Notes: generated by a model not told the origin, from the letters alone. 64,000 nt of DNA from Streptomyces sp. Y2F8-2 (GCF_014905555.1 NZ_BNGS01000008.1:62001-126000); one strand, 5' to 3'. Positions 16,501 through 28,868 are shown, numbered from the stretch's first letter. A program made the numbers and translations.

Positions 16501-16627
16501 GTACGGCGCCGTCCTCTTCCCTCCGGCCTTCCTCCGGTCGGTCGTCGGGGGCTCGTCTCGTGCGCACCGGACCTGCCTGCGGTTCGCCAGTGTCGTCAGT
16601 CCGTCGGTCGCGCGCTTCGTCAATTCG

Positions 16628-17263
16628 TCAGTACGCCACGGACATGCGGGCGCGTACATGGGCGCCCTGTTCCAGTTCGTCGAGGAACGCCGCCGCGTAG
16701 TCCTCCGCGCTGATCCGGCTGCGGCCCTCCGCGTCGGTCAGCAACTGTTCGCCTCCCACCCGGAAGCGGCCCGTGCGCTCCCCGGGGGCGATCTCGGCGG
16801 CGGGGGAGACGTACGTCCAGTCCAGGTCGTCCACCGTGCGGTAGAAGTCCAGGGCCGTGCCGTGCGTCAGCGCCTCCGCCCGGACCGCCTCAGGAAAACC
16901 GGGCTGGTCGTACAGCGCCTCCCCGGGCGCGACCTCCAGGCTGCCCGCGCCGCCGACCACCATCAGCCGCCGCACTCCTGCGTCCCGGGTGCCCTGCACG
17001 ATCGCCCGGTTGATCGCGAGGAAGGGCTCCTCCGGGTCCGTGCCGTCCCGGGGCGGTGCGCACGCGCTCACCACCGCGTCCGCCCCCCTCGCCAGCTCCG
17101 CGACCTTCGCCGGATCCGACGCGTCCGCCGCCGTCGCGGTCACCCCCGGCACCGGCGACCGGCCGGAGCGGCTGACGGCCGTCACCCGGTGTCCGCGCCG
17201 CGTCGCCTCCGCGGCGATCCGGCTGCCCACCATCCCGGTCGCGCCGAACAGGACGATCCTCAT
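16628..17263 (-). CDS. NAD(P)-binding NmrA/SDR-like oxidoreductase
   Basis: This 211-aa protein starts MRIVLFGATGMVGSRIAAEA, a nucleotide-binding Rossmann fold (GxTGxxG pattern). VTATAADASDPAKVAELARG, ADAVVSACAPP and RRLMVVGGAGSLEV follow, which place it in the atypical SDR/NmrA group that binds NAD(P)H. There is no YxxxK catalytic pair, so it may act as a reductase of small substrates or as a redox sensor. The start at 17263 has GGGG upstream; GTG and ATG codons slightly upstream extend the frame without adding recognisable sequence. Confidence 0.85.
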   Translation of the reverse strand: MRIVLFGATGMVGSRIAAEATRRGHRVTAVSRSGRSPVPGVTATAADASDPAKVAELARGADAVVSACAPPRDGTDPEEPFLAINRAIVQGTRDAGVRRLMVVGGAGSLEVAPGEALYDQPGFPEAVRAEALTHGTALDFYRTVDDLDWTYVSPAAEIAPGERTGRFRVGGEQLLTDAEGRSRISAEDYAAAFLDELEQGAHVRARMSVAY

Positions 17264-17368
17264 GAGCCCCAGCGAAACATGCTCCGAAAGCCCTCGCATC
17301 CCGACTTGCCCGCCGCCCCCGCCAGGGTGTGCCCTGGTGTGCAGGGGCGAGGAGAGAGGAGTGCTCCC

Positions 17369-17857
17369 ATGGCTCACGCGGCACCCGCATCCAGGACCCC
17401 GCACCCACCCGCCACCACCTCCCGCGCTCTCGTCCCGGCCCATCGGCCGCCGGACCTCTTCGACCGGCGCGTGCACCGCCTCGGACGGCTGGCCGTGCCG
17501 CTCGCCATCGGCCTCCTCTACGGCTACTGGGCCGCGGCCAACCGTCGCCAGGGCGGCCCCATCACCGGCTGGAACCTCGTGTTCGGCTTCGCCTGCACGA
17601 TCGTCTTCACGGTGCTGTGCTCCGCCCTGTTCGTCATGACGCCGCGCCTTCGGCGCGGAGCGCACGCGGCGGTGTGGGGCGCGTTCACGGGCATCACGCT
17701 CGGCTTCCTCTACATCCAGACCAATGTGAGCGTGCTGCACGCGGCGGGTCTGGCGCTCGTGGTCGCGCTGGCCGTGTTCCTGTTCGACTGCTACCGCTAC
17801 TCGACGTTCTCCCACTACGCCGCGCACGCGGACGGCGAGGGCCGCCCGGCCGGCTGA
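17369..17857 (+). CDS. Four-helix membrane protein of unknown function
   Basis: This 162-aa protein starts behind GGAGAGAGGAG (17351-17361). After a Pro/Arg-rich cytoplasmic N-terminus (about 45 residues) it has four hydrophobic helices: LGRLAVPLAIGLLYGYWAA, NLVFGFACTIVFTVLCSALF, AVWGAFTGITLGFLYIQ and AAGLALVVALAVFLFDCYRY. No catalytic motif is visible. Such proteins are common in Streptomyces and are annotated as hypothetical. It is divergent from the oxidoreductase gene. Confidence 0.75.
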   Translation: MAHAAPASRTPHPPATTSRALVPAHRPPDLFDRRVHRLGRLAVPLAIGLLYGYWAAANRRQGGPITGWNLVFGFACTIVFTVLCSALFVMTPRLRRGAHAAVWGAFTGITLGFLYIQTNVSVLHAAGLALVVALAVFLFDCYRYSTFSHYAAHADGEGRPAG

Positions 17858-18016
17858 CCCGTCCGCGGACGCCGTCGCGCGGGCCCGGCGCCGAGGCCCC
17901 CACCGGCCCGGCCGGCCGGGACCGCGCCCGTCCGTGGTCACGCGCTCCGCCGTCCCGTCCACCCGTTTGCAGGCGGTCCGCTCGCGCGTCGTCCGTGCCG
18001 ACGTTTCGCTGGTGGC

Positions 18017-18922
18017 GTGTCCCGACGTGTTCGCAGCGTCCTGTCCGCCGTACTGGTCGGCCTCGCGTGTCTGCTCGCACCGCTCGGCGTGCTCGCCGCG
18101 TGGGCGAGGTTCGGCATCGAGGACGCCGACCGCTACGCGGCCAGCACCGCCCCGCTCGCCTCCGACGCCGAGGTCCGCGACGCCATCGCCGGTGCCGTCA
18201 CCGACGGCATCATGCGCGAGGTGCGCGTCAGCCCGCCCCTGCGGGGCTCCATGCACGCCTTCGTCCACGACGCGGTGCGCTCGTTCACGGACACGGAGGC
18301 CTTCCGCGCCGCCTGGGACACCGCGAACCTCAGCGCGCACGACGCCGTGATACGCGCGCTGCACGACGACGACCGCGGCGACGGGCCCGTCACCCTCGAC
18401 CTCGCTCCCGTCACCGAGCGCATGAAGCAGCAGCTCGCCGACGATCATGTGCCGTTCGCGGGCCGCATCCCCGTCACGCACACCGAGATCACGCTGCTGC
18501 AGTCGCAGGACCTGACGAAGCTCCGGAAGGGGTTCCACGTGCTCGAATTCGCGGGCTTCTGGCTTCCCGTCGCCACCGTGGCCTTCTCGGTGACCGGCAT
18601 CCTGGTGGCCGTCTGCCGCCGCCGCGCCGTGCTGGCGACCGGCCTCGGCACCGCGCTGGGCGCGGCCCTGCTCGGGGTCGCGATCGCGGTGGGGCGCCGC
18701 ATGACGCTGGCGGACCTGCCACCGGACGTCTCGCACCCGGCGGCCGGCGCGGTCTACGACGCGCTCACCGAGACCCTGCGCCTGGTCTCCTGGGTGCTGC
18801 TCGGACTCGGGCTCGTGGTGGCCCTGGGCGCCTGGCTCACGGGCCGGTACGTGCGGCGCCGGCGGGCGTCCGAAGAGCCCGCACCGGTTCCGGCGGAGCG
18901 ACCGTCGCAGGTCCAGGCCTGA
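18017..18922 (+). CDS. Integral membrane protein of unknown function
   Basis: This 301-aa protein has an N-terminal signal-anchor helix (VLSAVLVGLACLLAPLGVLAAWA). A large extracytoplasmic domain follows at about residues 30-170 and contains paired helices (ASDAEVRDAIAGAVTDGIMREV). Three C-terminal helices then precede a basic tail (RYVRRRRASEE). The pattern fits actinobacterial membrane proteins that resemble putative receptors, but I cannot name the family. The GTG start at 18017 has only GGTGG upstream. Its outside domain is well conserved in composition, so it is probably a real folded module. Confidence 0.75.
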   Translation: MSRRVRSVLSAVLVGLACLLAPLGVLAAWARFGIEDADRYAASTAPLASDAEVRDAIAGAVTDGIMREVRVSPPLRGSMHAFVHDAVRSFTDTEAFRAAWDTANLSAHDAVIRALHDDDRGDGPVTLDLAPVTERMKQQLADDHVPFAGRIPVTHTEITLLQSQDLTKLRKGFHVLEFAGFWLPVATVAFSVTGILVAVCRRRAVLATGLGTALGAALLGVAIAVGRRMTLADLPPDVSHPAAGAVYDALTETLRLVSWVLLGLGLVVALGAWLTGRYVRRRRASEEPAPVPAERPSQVQA

Positions 18923-19058
18923 CGCGGTCCGCGGCGGCACCCCCCGCGCCGAGCGGCCGCGGGAGTTCTCACTCACCCGTTCGGACCGCTTCACCCTGCG
19001 GCGCACCCTCCTCGGGGCGAACCTGCGGGGGAAGGCCCCGTCCCTAGGAGGCATCCCC

Positions 19059-19478
19059 ATGGCCCAGCACACCGCATCCACCCCGCACGCCAGACAGACG
19101 GCGTGGGCCACCGGCGGCATGGCGTTCGCCGGGGTCCTGATGATGGTCGGCGGCATCGTCGGCGTGCTGAACGGCATCGCCGGCATCGCCACGAACAACG
19201 TCTACGTCCGCGTCGGCGACTACGTGTACCAGTTCAGCCTCGCCACGTGGGGCTGGATCCACCTGATCGTCGGCGCTCTCGTGGCGATCACGGGGTGGGG
19301 CGTCCTGCAGGGCCTGGAGTGGGCCCGCTGGGTGGGTGTGGGCCTGGCGGCCCTCTACATGATCCTGTACTTCATGTTCCTGCCGTACGCCCCGATCTGG
19401 TCGATCATCGCCATCGCGATCGGCGGCTTCGTGATCTGGTCCCTGGTGACGGTACCGCGCACGGAACGGGTTCCGTAG
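19059..19478 (+). CDS. DUF7144-type four-helix membrane protein
   Basis: This 139-aa protein starts behind AGGAGG (19047-19052). Four transmembrane helices are evident: GGMAFAGVLMMVGGIVGVLNG, WGWIHLIVGALVAITGWGV, WVGVGLAALYMILYFMFLPY and IWSIIAIAIGGFVIWSLV. The layout and the Trp/Gly-rich WGWIH motif fit the DUF7144 family, which has no known function. It is probably monocistronic. Confidence 0.8.
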   Translation: MAQHTASTPHARQTAWATGGMAFAGVLMMVGGIVGVLNGIAGIATNNVYVRVGDYVYQFSLATWGWIHLIVGALVAITGWGVLQGLEWARWVGVGLAALYMILYFMFLPYAPIWSIIAIAIGGFVIWSLVTVPRTERVP

Positions 19479-19497
19479 CTCCCCGGTGGCCCCGCAC

Positions 19498-19535
19498 TCT
19501 CCCGTGGACCCGTGGCTCTCCCGTGGACCCGCGGC
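19498..19535. repeat. Two tandem 19-bp repeats
   Basis: CTCTCCCGTGGACCCGTGG (19498-19516) is followed by the same unit with one change (19517-19535). Decayed copies flank it (19480-19497 and 19536-19547). It fills the gap between the DUF7144 gene and the next gene. Confidence 0.6.
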
Positions 19536-19654
19536 TCTCCGGTAGCACCTCTTCCGCACCGCCTCTTCCCTCTCCACGTCGGCAAAATCCCCCGCAACTC
19601 CCCGTCTTGAGGGAGGATTCGGGCATCCGGTCCACCGGGGGAAGGCGGCGGCGC

Positions 19655-20707
19655 GTGGAGACGACGATCGTGGCGGGGGACCCGCAGGCCGAGGTGCGGC
19701 GGCGGTCCCGGGGGCAGGTCGCCGGGGCCTGGTGCGGTGGGGTCGTGCTGGCCGGAGTGAGCGTGGTCGTCGTGTGCCGGGCCGCCGGCACCGACGGCGT
19801 CACCCCCGTGCCCCAGTTGCTCGCCTTCCTGCCCTGGCTGCTCGTCCCCGCCGCCCTCGCCCTCCTCCTCACCCTGCTCGCCCGCTGGCGCACCGGAGTG
19901 CTGTGGGGCGCCCTGACGCTCATCGCGCTCGCGTGGTTCACCAAGCCGTACGGCGGCGAGGCGGAACCCACCGGCACTCCGCTCGCCGGCCTCCGCGTGC
20001 TGACCTCGAACGTCGAGTTCGGTCGCGGCGCCCCCTCCCTCGTTCCCGCGATCCGCCGCACCCGTCCGGACATCGTGTTCGTCGAGGAGTGCGAGTACCG
20101 CTGTTCCGCCCTCCTGGAGCGCGCCTTCGGCGGCCTGCACGGCACCTACCCCTACCGCAGGGCCGTCGACGGCAGCGGCTCGGACGGCTCGGTCGTCCTC
20201 AGCCGGTTCCCGCTCGGGCCCGCACCCGGTGTGCCGGGCACCATGGGCATGCCCGGCGCCCTCGCCGTCGTCGACGGCCACCCGGTGCGCCTCCAACTCG
20301 CCCACCCCATGCCCCCGCTGCCCGGCCGGCTCGCGCTGTGGCGCCGTGAACTCGGGGAGCTCCGCGTCTACGCGGCGGCCGGTCACGGGGGCCCGACCGT
20401 CCTCGCCGGCGACTTCAACGCCACCGAGGACCACGCCGCCTTCCGCCGCATCCTGAGCACCGGCCTGCGCGACAGCGCCCGCCTCGCCGACCACGCCCGT
20501 ACGCCCTCGTGGCCCGCCCGCACCGCCCCGCCGTTCGGCGCGCAGATCGACCATGTGCTGGTCTCCCCGGACTTCTCCGTGGACTCGGCCCGCTTCCTGC
20601 ACATCGCCGACACCGATCACCGCGCCCTGGTCGTCGACCTCACTCTCCACGAGTCCGGCCCGCACACAGAGCGCCGAACAGCCCAAAGGGGCACCCGTAC
20701 GCATTAG
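19655..20707 (+). CDS. Membrane-anchored endonuclease/exonuclease/phosphatase family protein
   Basis: This 350-aa protein has three N-terminal hydrophobic helices (about residues 20-95) and then an EEP-superfamily catalytic domain. The motifs are RVLTSNVEFG (first strand with the Asn), DIVFVEECE (metal-binding Glu), GPTVLAGDFNAT (DxN), QIDHVLVSPDF and TDHRALVVDL (catalytic Asp-His). Members hydrolyse phosphodiesters or sphingomyelin-like lipids; the substrate cannot be chosen here. The domain probably faces outward. The GTG start at 19655 follows GGGGGAAGG (19637-19645). The stop is 13 bp before the next gene, which nevertheless seems to have its own promoter. Confidence 0.85.
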   Translation: METTIVAGDPQAEVRRRSRGQVAGAWCGGVVLAGVSVVVVCRAAGTDGVTPVPQLLAFLPWLLVPAALALLLTLLARWRTGVLWGALTLIALAWFTKPYGGEAEPTGTPLAGLRVLTSNVEFGRGAPSLVPAIRRTRPDIVFVEECEYRCSALLERAFGGLHGTYPYRRAVDGSGSDGSVVLSRFPLGPAPGVPGTMGMPGALAVVDGHPVRLQLAHPMPPLPGRLALWRRELGELRVYAAAGHGGPTVLAGDFNATEDHAAFRRILSTGLRDSARLADHARTPSWPARTAPPFGAQIDHVLVSPDFSVDSARFLHIADTDHRALVVDLTLHESGPHTERRTAQRGTRTH

Positions 20708-20708
20708 C

Positions 20709-20714
20709 GATAAT
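20709..20714 (+). promoter_or_regulatory. Candidate -10 element of a leaderless FUSC transcript
   Basis: GATAAT lies with 6 nt between it and the ATG at 20721, so the transcript would begin at the start codon. The only ribosome-site-like GAGGG is 1 nt from the ATG, too close to function. Confidence 0.4.
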
Positions 20715-20720
20715 GAGGGC

Positions 20721-22694
20721 ATGTCCCGCGAGTTCCCCATCGGCCTCACCCCTCCCGACTGGCTGATCAGGAACCTCCAACCCCAGCAGGCCCCCGTCAA
20801 CCGGCCCGCCGCCGTCCGCGCCGCCATCGCGATGTCCCTGCCCCTCGCGATCGGGCTGGCCTTCGGGGAACCCGCCTACGGCGCCATCGCCTCCATGGGC
20901 GCCCTGTCCGGCGTCATCGGCGACACCGCCGACGCGTACCGCATGCGCATCCTCAACATCGCGATCCCCCAACTCTTCGGCGCCGTCGGCGTCACCGTCG
21001 GCTCCCTGGTGTTCGGGCAGGGCTGGCTCGCCGTCGCCGCCATGACCTCCGTGGCACTGCTGTCCGGACTGATCTCCTCGATCGGCGCGGTCGCCTCCGT
21101 GTCCGGACTGCTGCTGCTCCTCAACTGCGTCATCGGCGCAGGACTTCCGCTGCCGCAGCCCTGGTGGCTCCCCCCGCTGCTGCTCTCCGGCGGCGGCCTG
21201 CTCGTTCTGGCCCTCGCCCTGCTCTCCTGGCCGTTGCGCTCGGGCGTACCCGAACGGGCCGCCGTCGCGGGCACCTACCGCGCGGTCGCCGACCTGCTCG
21301 GCGCCTGCGGGACGAAGACGTACGACGCCGCCCGGTACGCCGTCACCCAGTCCCTCAACCAGTCCTACGACCTCATCCTCGCCCGGCGCGCCCGCCAGCA
21401 CGGCCGCAGCCCCGAACTGGTCCGACTGATCGCCGAGTTGAACGCGATCACCCCGGTCGTGGAGGCCGCCCCGGCCGCCCACCACTTCGGCAGGCCGCTG
21501 CCCGAGCAGGTTCCCGCCGCCGTACGGCTCCTCGCGGACGCCATCGCCACCGGCCGCCGCGACCCCCTCGACCTCGGCCTGCCGGTCCCGGCCGGGGAGC
21601 CGGACCGCGCCCTCGACCACGCGCTGCGCCACGCCGCCGAGGTCGTCACGGCACACAACTTCGACCCCCGCACGATCGTCGACCGCCTCGGCCTCCCCCA
21701 AGCTCTCGACTCCGCTCGAGCAGGGGGGACCCCCATCGCCTCCCTGCGCGTCCGCGTCTACCGAACGGCCCGCAACGTCCTGCTGTCCGGCACCTCCTGG
21801 CGCTACGGCCTGCGCCTCGCCCTGTGCATCGGCATCGCCCAGGCCCTGGTGTTTCTGGTCCCCGTCGCGCGGTCCTACTGGATCGCCCTGACCATCACCT
21901 TCGTGCTGAAGCCCGACTTCGGCTCGGTCTTCTCCCGGGCCCTGCTCCGCGCGCTCGGCACGGTGGCGGGCCTGCTGGTGGCGGCCGTTGTGCTCGCCGC
22001 GGTGCCGCGCGGCTGGTGGGACGTGCCGACGCTCGTGGTCCTCGCCCCACTCATCCCCGCGCTGACCCCCCGCGGCTACGGCTACCAGACGGCCGCGATC
22101 ACCCCGGTGATCCTGCTCCTGTCCGACATCCTGAACCACCTGGGCACGGCCCTCCTGGTCCCCCGCCTGCTCGACTCCCTCATCGGCTGCGCGATCGCCC
22201 TCGTGGCCGGCTATCTGCTGTGGCCGGAGAGCTGGCAGACACGTGTCGGCGACCGGCTCGCGACCGCGGTCGCCGACACGGCGGTGTATGTCGAGAAGGC
22301 GTTCGGGGAGACCGCGGACCCCGCCTCCCGCGCCCGGATGCGGCGGCGCCTGTACCGGGATCTGTCCACCATCCGTACGGAGTTCCAGCGGGCCCTGACC
22401 GAACCGCCGCCGACCGGCCGCCGGGCCGCCGCCTGGTGGCCTCTCGTCGTCGCGGTGGAACGGATCGTGGACACGACGACGGCGGCCCGGGTACGGGTGA
22501 AACAGGGGGCACCGCCGCCGTCGCCCGCCGAGATCGCCCAGATCACCCTGCAACTGCGGGAGTTGTCGGAGGGCCTGCGGGAGACGGAGGTACTGGTCCC
22601 GGTCCGCACCGACCTCACGGGCCCGGCGGAGAGCATTCTGGAGCCGCTGCGGCAGGAGGTGGCGGCGGCACGGGCGATCGCGTCCCCGCACTGA
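20721..22694 (+). CDS. FUSC-family membrane protein
   Basis: This 657-aa protein has two blocks of about six transmembrane helices (about residues 35-180 and 365-500) separated by a cytoplasmic helical domain. A helical C-terminal cytoplasmic tail follows. The second block shows the fusaric-acid-resistance-type signature (YWIALTITFVLKPDFGSVFSRALLRALGTV, shown here only as SYWIALTITFVLKPDFGS). Such proteins are proposed exporters of aromatic acids or lipid components. A REP-like element is inserted in frame at 21693-21734 in the cytoplasmic linker, adding residues ALDSARAGGTP without breaking the gene. The start is fixed by the candidate leaderless promoter. Confidence 0.85.
   Translation: MSREFPIGLTPPDWLIRNLQPQQAPVNRPAAVRAAIAMSLPLAIGLAFGEPAYGAIASMGALSGVIGDTADAYRMRILNIAIPQLFGAVGVTVGSLVFGQGWLAVAAMTSVALLSGLISSIGAVASVSGLLLLLNCVIGAGLPLPQPWWLPPLLLSGGGLLVLALALLSWPLRSGVPERAAVAGTYRAVADLLGACGTKTYDAARYAVTQSLNQSYDLILARRARQHGRSPELVRLIAELNAITPVVEAAPAAHHFGRPLPEQVPAAVRLLADAIATGRRDPLDLGLPVPAGEPDRALDHALRHAAEVVTAHNFDPRTIVDRLGLPQALDSARAGGTPIASLRVRVYRTARNVLLSGTSWRYGLRLALCIGIAQALVFLVPVARSYWIALTITFVLKPDFGSVFSRALLRALGTVAGLLVAAVVLAAVPRGWWDVPTLVVLAPLIPALTPRGYGYQTAAITPVILLLSDILNHLGTALLVPRLLDSLIGCAIALVAGYLLWPESWQTRVGDRLATAVADTAVYVEKAFGETADPASRARMRRRLYRDLSTIRTEFQRALTEPPPTGRRAAAWWPLVVAVERIVDTTTAARVRVKQGAPPPSPAEIAQITLQLRELSEGLRETEVLVPVRTDLTGPAESILEPLRQEVAAARAIASPH
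21693..21734. repeat. REP-like palindromic element inside the FUSC gene
   Basis: The segment runs CTCCCCCAAGCTCTCG, a short centre, then CTCGAGCAGGGGGG and ACCCCC. It matches a short palindromic sequence that I remember as dispersed in many Streptomyces genomes. The CCCCC/GGGGG ends and GCTC/GAGC segments can fold into a hairpin. It is read through in frame by the FUSC gene (LPQALDSARAGGTPI). No second copy is seen in this window. Confidence 0.6.
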
Positions 22695-23026
22695 GACCAC
22701 GACCGCCCACGCACTTTACTCTTCCTGTACGAATCCTTGACGTGGACGTGAAGTCAGGGGGATCGGGTGTGCGGGAGCAATGCCGAGCGGTGGACGATCG
22801 GTGAACCGGATGGAACCGTACGGGGGTTGGCCGGCACTCGGCGTGGCGTGCCGCGCGAGCCGAGCCGTCTCGCCCCCGAGGATGTGTAACGGCGGAATCG
22901 CGGTATTGACAGGCGGCGGTTCCGATGTTCGGACGGTACCCGGGATCGCCGCCTTCGACCGCTAACCTTACGTGTCCGTCCTGGCCAGGGATTGACGGGC
23001 ATCAACTCACGCGAAGGGTTGCGCAC
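22695..23026. other. Intergenic region, 332 bp
   Basis: No gene is convincing. TTGACA at 22906-22911 is a perfect -35 hexamer, but no good -10 lies 16-19 nt downstream. TAACCTTAC near 22965 could be an alternative -10 region for the VWA gene. I see no hairpin terminator after the FUSC gene. Confidence 0.3.
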
Positions 23027-24769
<1,743 letters not shown>

Positions 24770-24791
24770 ACCTCCCCGGACGCCCCCTCGG

Positions 24792-24835
24792 ACGCCGCCC
24801 GCTTCTCACGCCCCACAACGCGAAGCGGGCGGCGT
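24792..24835. terminator. Hairpin terminator after the VWA gene
   Basis: ACGCCGCCCGCTTC (24792-24805) pairs perfectly with 24822-24835, giving a 14-bp stem and a 16-nt loop. It separates the VWA gene from metG. Confidence 0.8.
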
Positions 24836-24933
24836 ACCCGTGTCGGCTACGATTTCAAGGTTCGTAGACGATGCGCAGCCGGCCCGAGAACCGGCCGTCG
24901 TCACCCCACGTACCGACCTGGGAGCAGCCCGCG

Positions 24934-26649
<1,716 letters not shown>

Positions 26650-26667
26650 CGGCGCCCGCACACCGAA

Positions 26668-26701
26668 AGGGGCCCGGAAGCCGAAAGGCTCCCGGGCCCC
26701 T
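26668..26701 (+). terminator. Hairpin terminator after metG
   Basis: AGGGGCCCGG (26668-26677) pairs with CCGGGCCCCT (26692-26701). After one mismatch, an inner AGCC/GGCT stem closes a GAAA loop. It begins 19 bp after the metG stop. Confidence 0.85.
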
Positions 26702-26726
26702 GTTCGTCTGCGTACTCCTAGTACTC

Positions 26727-26988
26727 CTAGGAGAGGACCCCGGCGCCGGTGGTGCCGGCCAGTTCCGTCGGCAGGTTCTTCGCGGACGTCTGGAGACCCG
26801 CGGTGAGCGTCGGCTTCCAGTTCACGGTCGTCTTGATCTTCTTCGACGAGGCGGCGTTGTACGCGGCGACGAGGTCGGTCGCCGTCCCGTTGACCAGGTT
26901 GCCGCCGCCCGCGACCGAACCCGTGCCGTCGCCGCTGAGCAGCTTGGCGATCTTCTGGCCGGCGGAGGTCCGTACACCGCACCGAGGT
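26727..26988 (-). pseudogene. C-terminal fragment of an unidentified, probably exported, protein
   Basis: A minus-strand frame reads about 80 residues, including AGQKIAKLLSGDGTGSVAGG, TDLVAAYNAASSKKIKTTVN and ending TELAGTTGAGVLS before a TAG at 26727-26729. It has normal Streptomyces codon composition but no usable start codon: an in-frame stop lies at about 26990, immediately upstream. It therefore looks like the tail of a longer protein whose front has been deleted. I do not recognise the family. Confidence 0.5.
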
Positions 26989-27010
26989 CATGCGACACGC
27001 CCCTCGCAGC

Positions 27011-27048
27011 AGAGGCCCGGAGCCGGGTGACGAACCGGCCGGGCCTCT
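27011..27048. terminator. Hairpin between the fragment and aspS
   Basis: AGAGGCCCGG (27011-27020) pairs with CCGGGCCTCT (27039-27048) across an 18-nt loop. It is the first of two tandem hairpins downstream of aspS. Confidence 0.6.
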
Positions 27049-27058
27049 CCCACGCGAA

Positions 27059-27093
27059 AGCGGCCCGGAACCGACCGTCGGTTCCGGGCCGCT
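27059..27093 (-). terminator. Strong hairpin terminator after aspS
   Basis: A perfect 16-bp stem (AGCGGCCCGGAACCGA at 27059-27074 with 27078-27093) closes a 3-nt CCG loop, 12 bp beyond the aspS stop. Confidence 0.85.
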
Positions 27094-27104
27094 CTCGCGC
27101 CTCG

Positions 27105-28868
27105 CTACTTCGCCTGCGGCTTGCGCACCGAGATGTGCAGTTCCCTCAGCCGCGCCTCGTCCAGCTCCGTCGGCGCGCCCATCATCAGGTCCTGCGCGTT
27201 GCCGTTGAGCGGGAAGGCGATCGTCTCGCGGATGTTCGGCTCATCCGCCAGGAGCATCACGATGCGGTCGATGCCCGGGGCGATGCCGCCGTGCGGCGGG
27301 GCGCCGAAGCGGAACGCGCGGAGCATGCCGGCGAACTCGCGCTCGACCGTCTCCTCGTCGTAGCCCGCGATACCGAAGGCCTTGAGCATGATGTCCGGCT
27401 CGTGGTTCCGGATCGCGCCCGAGGACAGCTCCACACCGTTGCAGACGATGTCGTACTGCCAGGCCAGGATGTCCAGCGGGTCCTGCGTCTCGAGCGCCTC
27501 CATGCCGCCCTGCGGCATCGAGAACGGGTTGTGCGAGAAGTCGATCTTTCCGGTGTCCTCGTCCTTCTCGAACATCGGGAAGTCGACGATCCAGCAGAAG
27601 CGGAAGACGCCGTCCTCGAAGTGGCCGGCCCGCTTGGCCGCCTCCACCCGGACCGCGCCCATGATCTTGGAGACCTCGTCGAACTCGCCCGCGCCGAAGA
27701 ACACCGCGTGACCGGCCGACAGCGACAGCCGCTTCGTCAGCTCCGCCACGTTCTCCTCGGTCAGGAACTTCGCGATCGGGCCGGACAGCGAGCCGTCCTC
27801 GCCGACCCGCACCCACGCCAGGCCCTTGGCGCCCTGCTCCACCGCGTACTCGCCGAGCTGGTCGAAGAACTTGCGGGGCTGCGAGGCCGTGTCCGGCACC
27901 GGCAGCGCGCGCACGTGCTTGCCCGCGAACGCCTTGAACTCCGAGCCCTCGAAGATGTCGGTGATGTCGACCAGCTCCAGCTGGGCGCGCAGGTCCGGCT
28001 TGTCGGAGCCGTACTTCAGCATCGCCTCACGGAACGGGATCCGCGGGAACGGGGAGGTGACGTGCCGGCCGCCTCCGAACTCCTCGAAGATCTCCGTCAT
28101 CAGCTTCTCGATCGGCTGGAACACGTCCTCCTGCTCCACGAAGGACATCTCCACGTCGAGCTGGTAGAACTCGCCCGGCGAACGGTCCGCGCGCGCGTCC
28201 TCGTCACGGAAGCAGGGCGCGATCTGGAAGTAGCGGTCGAAGCCGGAGATCATCAGCAGCTGCTTGAACTGCTGCGGCGCCTGCGGCAGCGCGTAGAACT
28301 TGCCCGGGTTCAGGCGGGAGGGGACCACGAAGTCGCGGGCGCCCTCGGGGGAGGTCGCCGTCAGGATCGGGGTCGCCATCTCGTTGAAGCCCATCGCCGC
28401 CATCTTGTGGCGGATCGCCGAGATCACGGCCGTACGCAGCATGATGTTGCGGTGCATGCGCTCGCGGCGCAGGTCCAGGAAGCGGTACTCCAGGCGCCGC
28501 TCCTCGTTGACCCCGTCCTCGGTGTTGATCGTGAAGGGGAGCGGGGCGGCCGCGCCCAGCACCTCGACCTCGCCGACCTCGATCTCGATCTCACCGGTCG
28601 GCAGGTCCGGGTTCACGTTCTCCGCACCACGGGAGACGACCCTGCCGTCGACGCGGACGACCGTCTCCTTGGAGAGCTTGTCCAGGGCCTCGTACGACGC
28701 CGTGCCCGGACGGGCGACGAGCTGCGTGATGCCGTAGTGGTCGCGCAGATCGATGAACAGGATGCCGCCCAGGTCGCGCCGATTGTGCAGCCAGCCGCTC
28801 AGCCGGACGTCCTTGCCGACGTCAGAGGCGCGGAGCTCGCCGCAGGTGTGGGACCTGTACCGGTGCAT
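27105..28868 (-). CDS. aspS: Aspartyl-tRNA synthetase
   Basis: This 587-aa class II synthetase charges tRNA with aspartate. Order of domains: N-terminal OB fold for anticodon binding (HTCGELRASDVGKDVRLSGW, NRRDLGGILFIDLRD), catalytic motif 2 (APCFRDEDARADRSPGEF), the bacterial GAD insertion (about residues 290-420) and motif 3 (GIAPGIDRIVMLLAD) near the C-terminus. Length and layout are normal for bacterial AspRS. Start ATG 28868 gives the conserved MHRYRSHTCGEL. Whether it is discriminating or also charges tRNA-Asn depends on AsnRS/GatCAB genes outside the window. Confidence 0.97.
   Translation of the reverse strand: MHRYRSHTCGELRASDVGKDVRLSGWLHNRRDLGGILFIDLRDHYGITQLVARPGTASYEALDKLSKETVVRVDGRVVSRGAENVNPDLPTGEIEIEVGEVEVLGAAAPLPFTINTEDGVNEERRLEYRFLDLRRERMHRNIMLRTAVISAIRHKMAAMGFNEMATPILTATSPEGARDFVVPSRLNPGKFYALPQAPQQFKQLLMISGFDRYFQIAPCFRDEDARADRSPGEFYQLDVEMSFVEQEDVFQPIEKLMTEIFEEFGGGRHVTSPFPRIPFREAMLKYGSDKPDLRAQLELVDITDIFEGSEFKAFAGKHVRALPVPDTASQPRKFFDQLGEYAVEQGAKGLAWVRVGEDGSLSGPIAKFLTEENVAELTKRLSLSAGHAVFFGAGEFDEVSKIMGAVRVEAAKRAGHFEDGVFRFCWIVDFPMFEKDEDTGKIDFSHNPFSMPQGGMEALETQDPLDILAWQYDIVCNGVELSSGAIRNHEPDIMLKAFGIAGYDEETVEREFAGMLRAFRFGAPPHGGIAPGIDRIVMLLADEPNIRETIAFPLNGNAQDLMMGAPTELDEARLRELHISVRKPQAK

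Noticed and set aside
24836..24933. A T-box or riboswitch leader before metG.
   Set aside because: No T-box sequence or specifier structure is visible in the 98 bp after the terminator.
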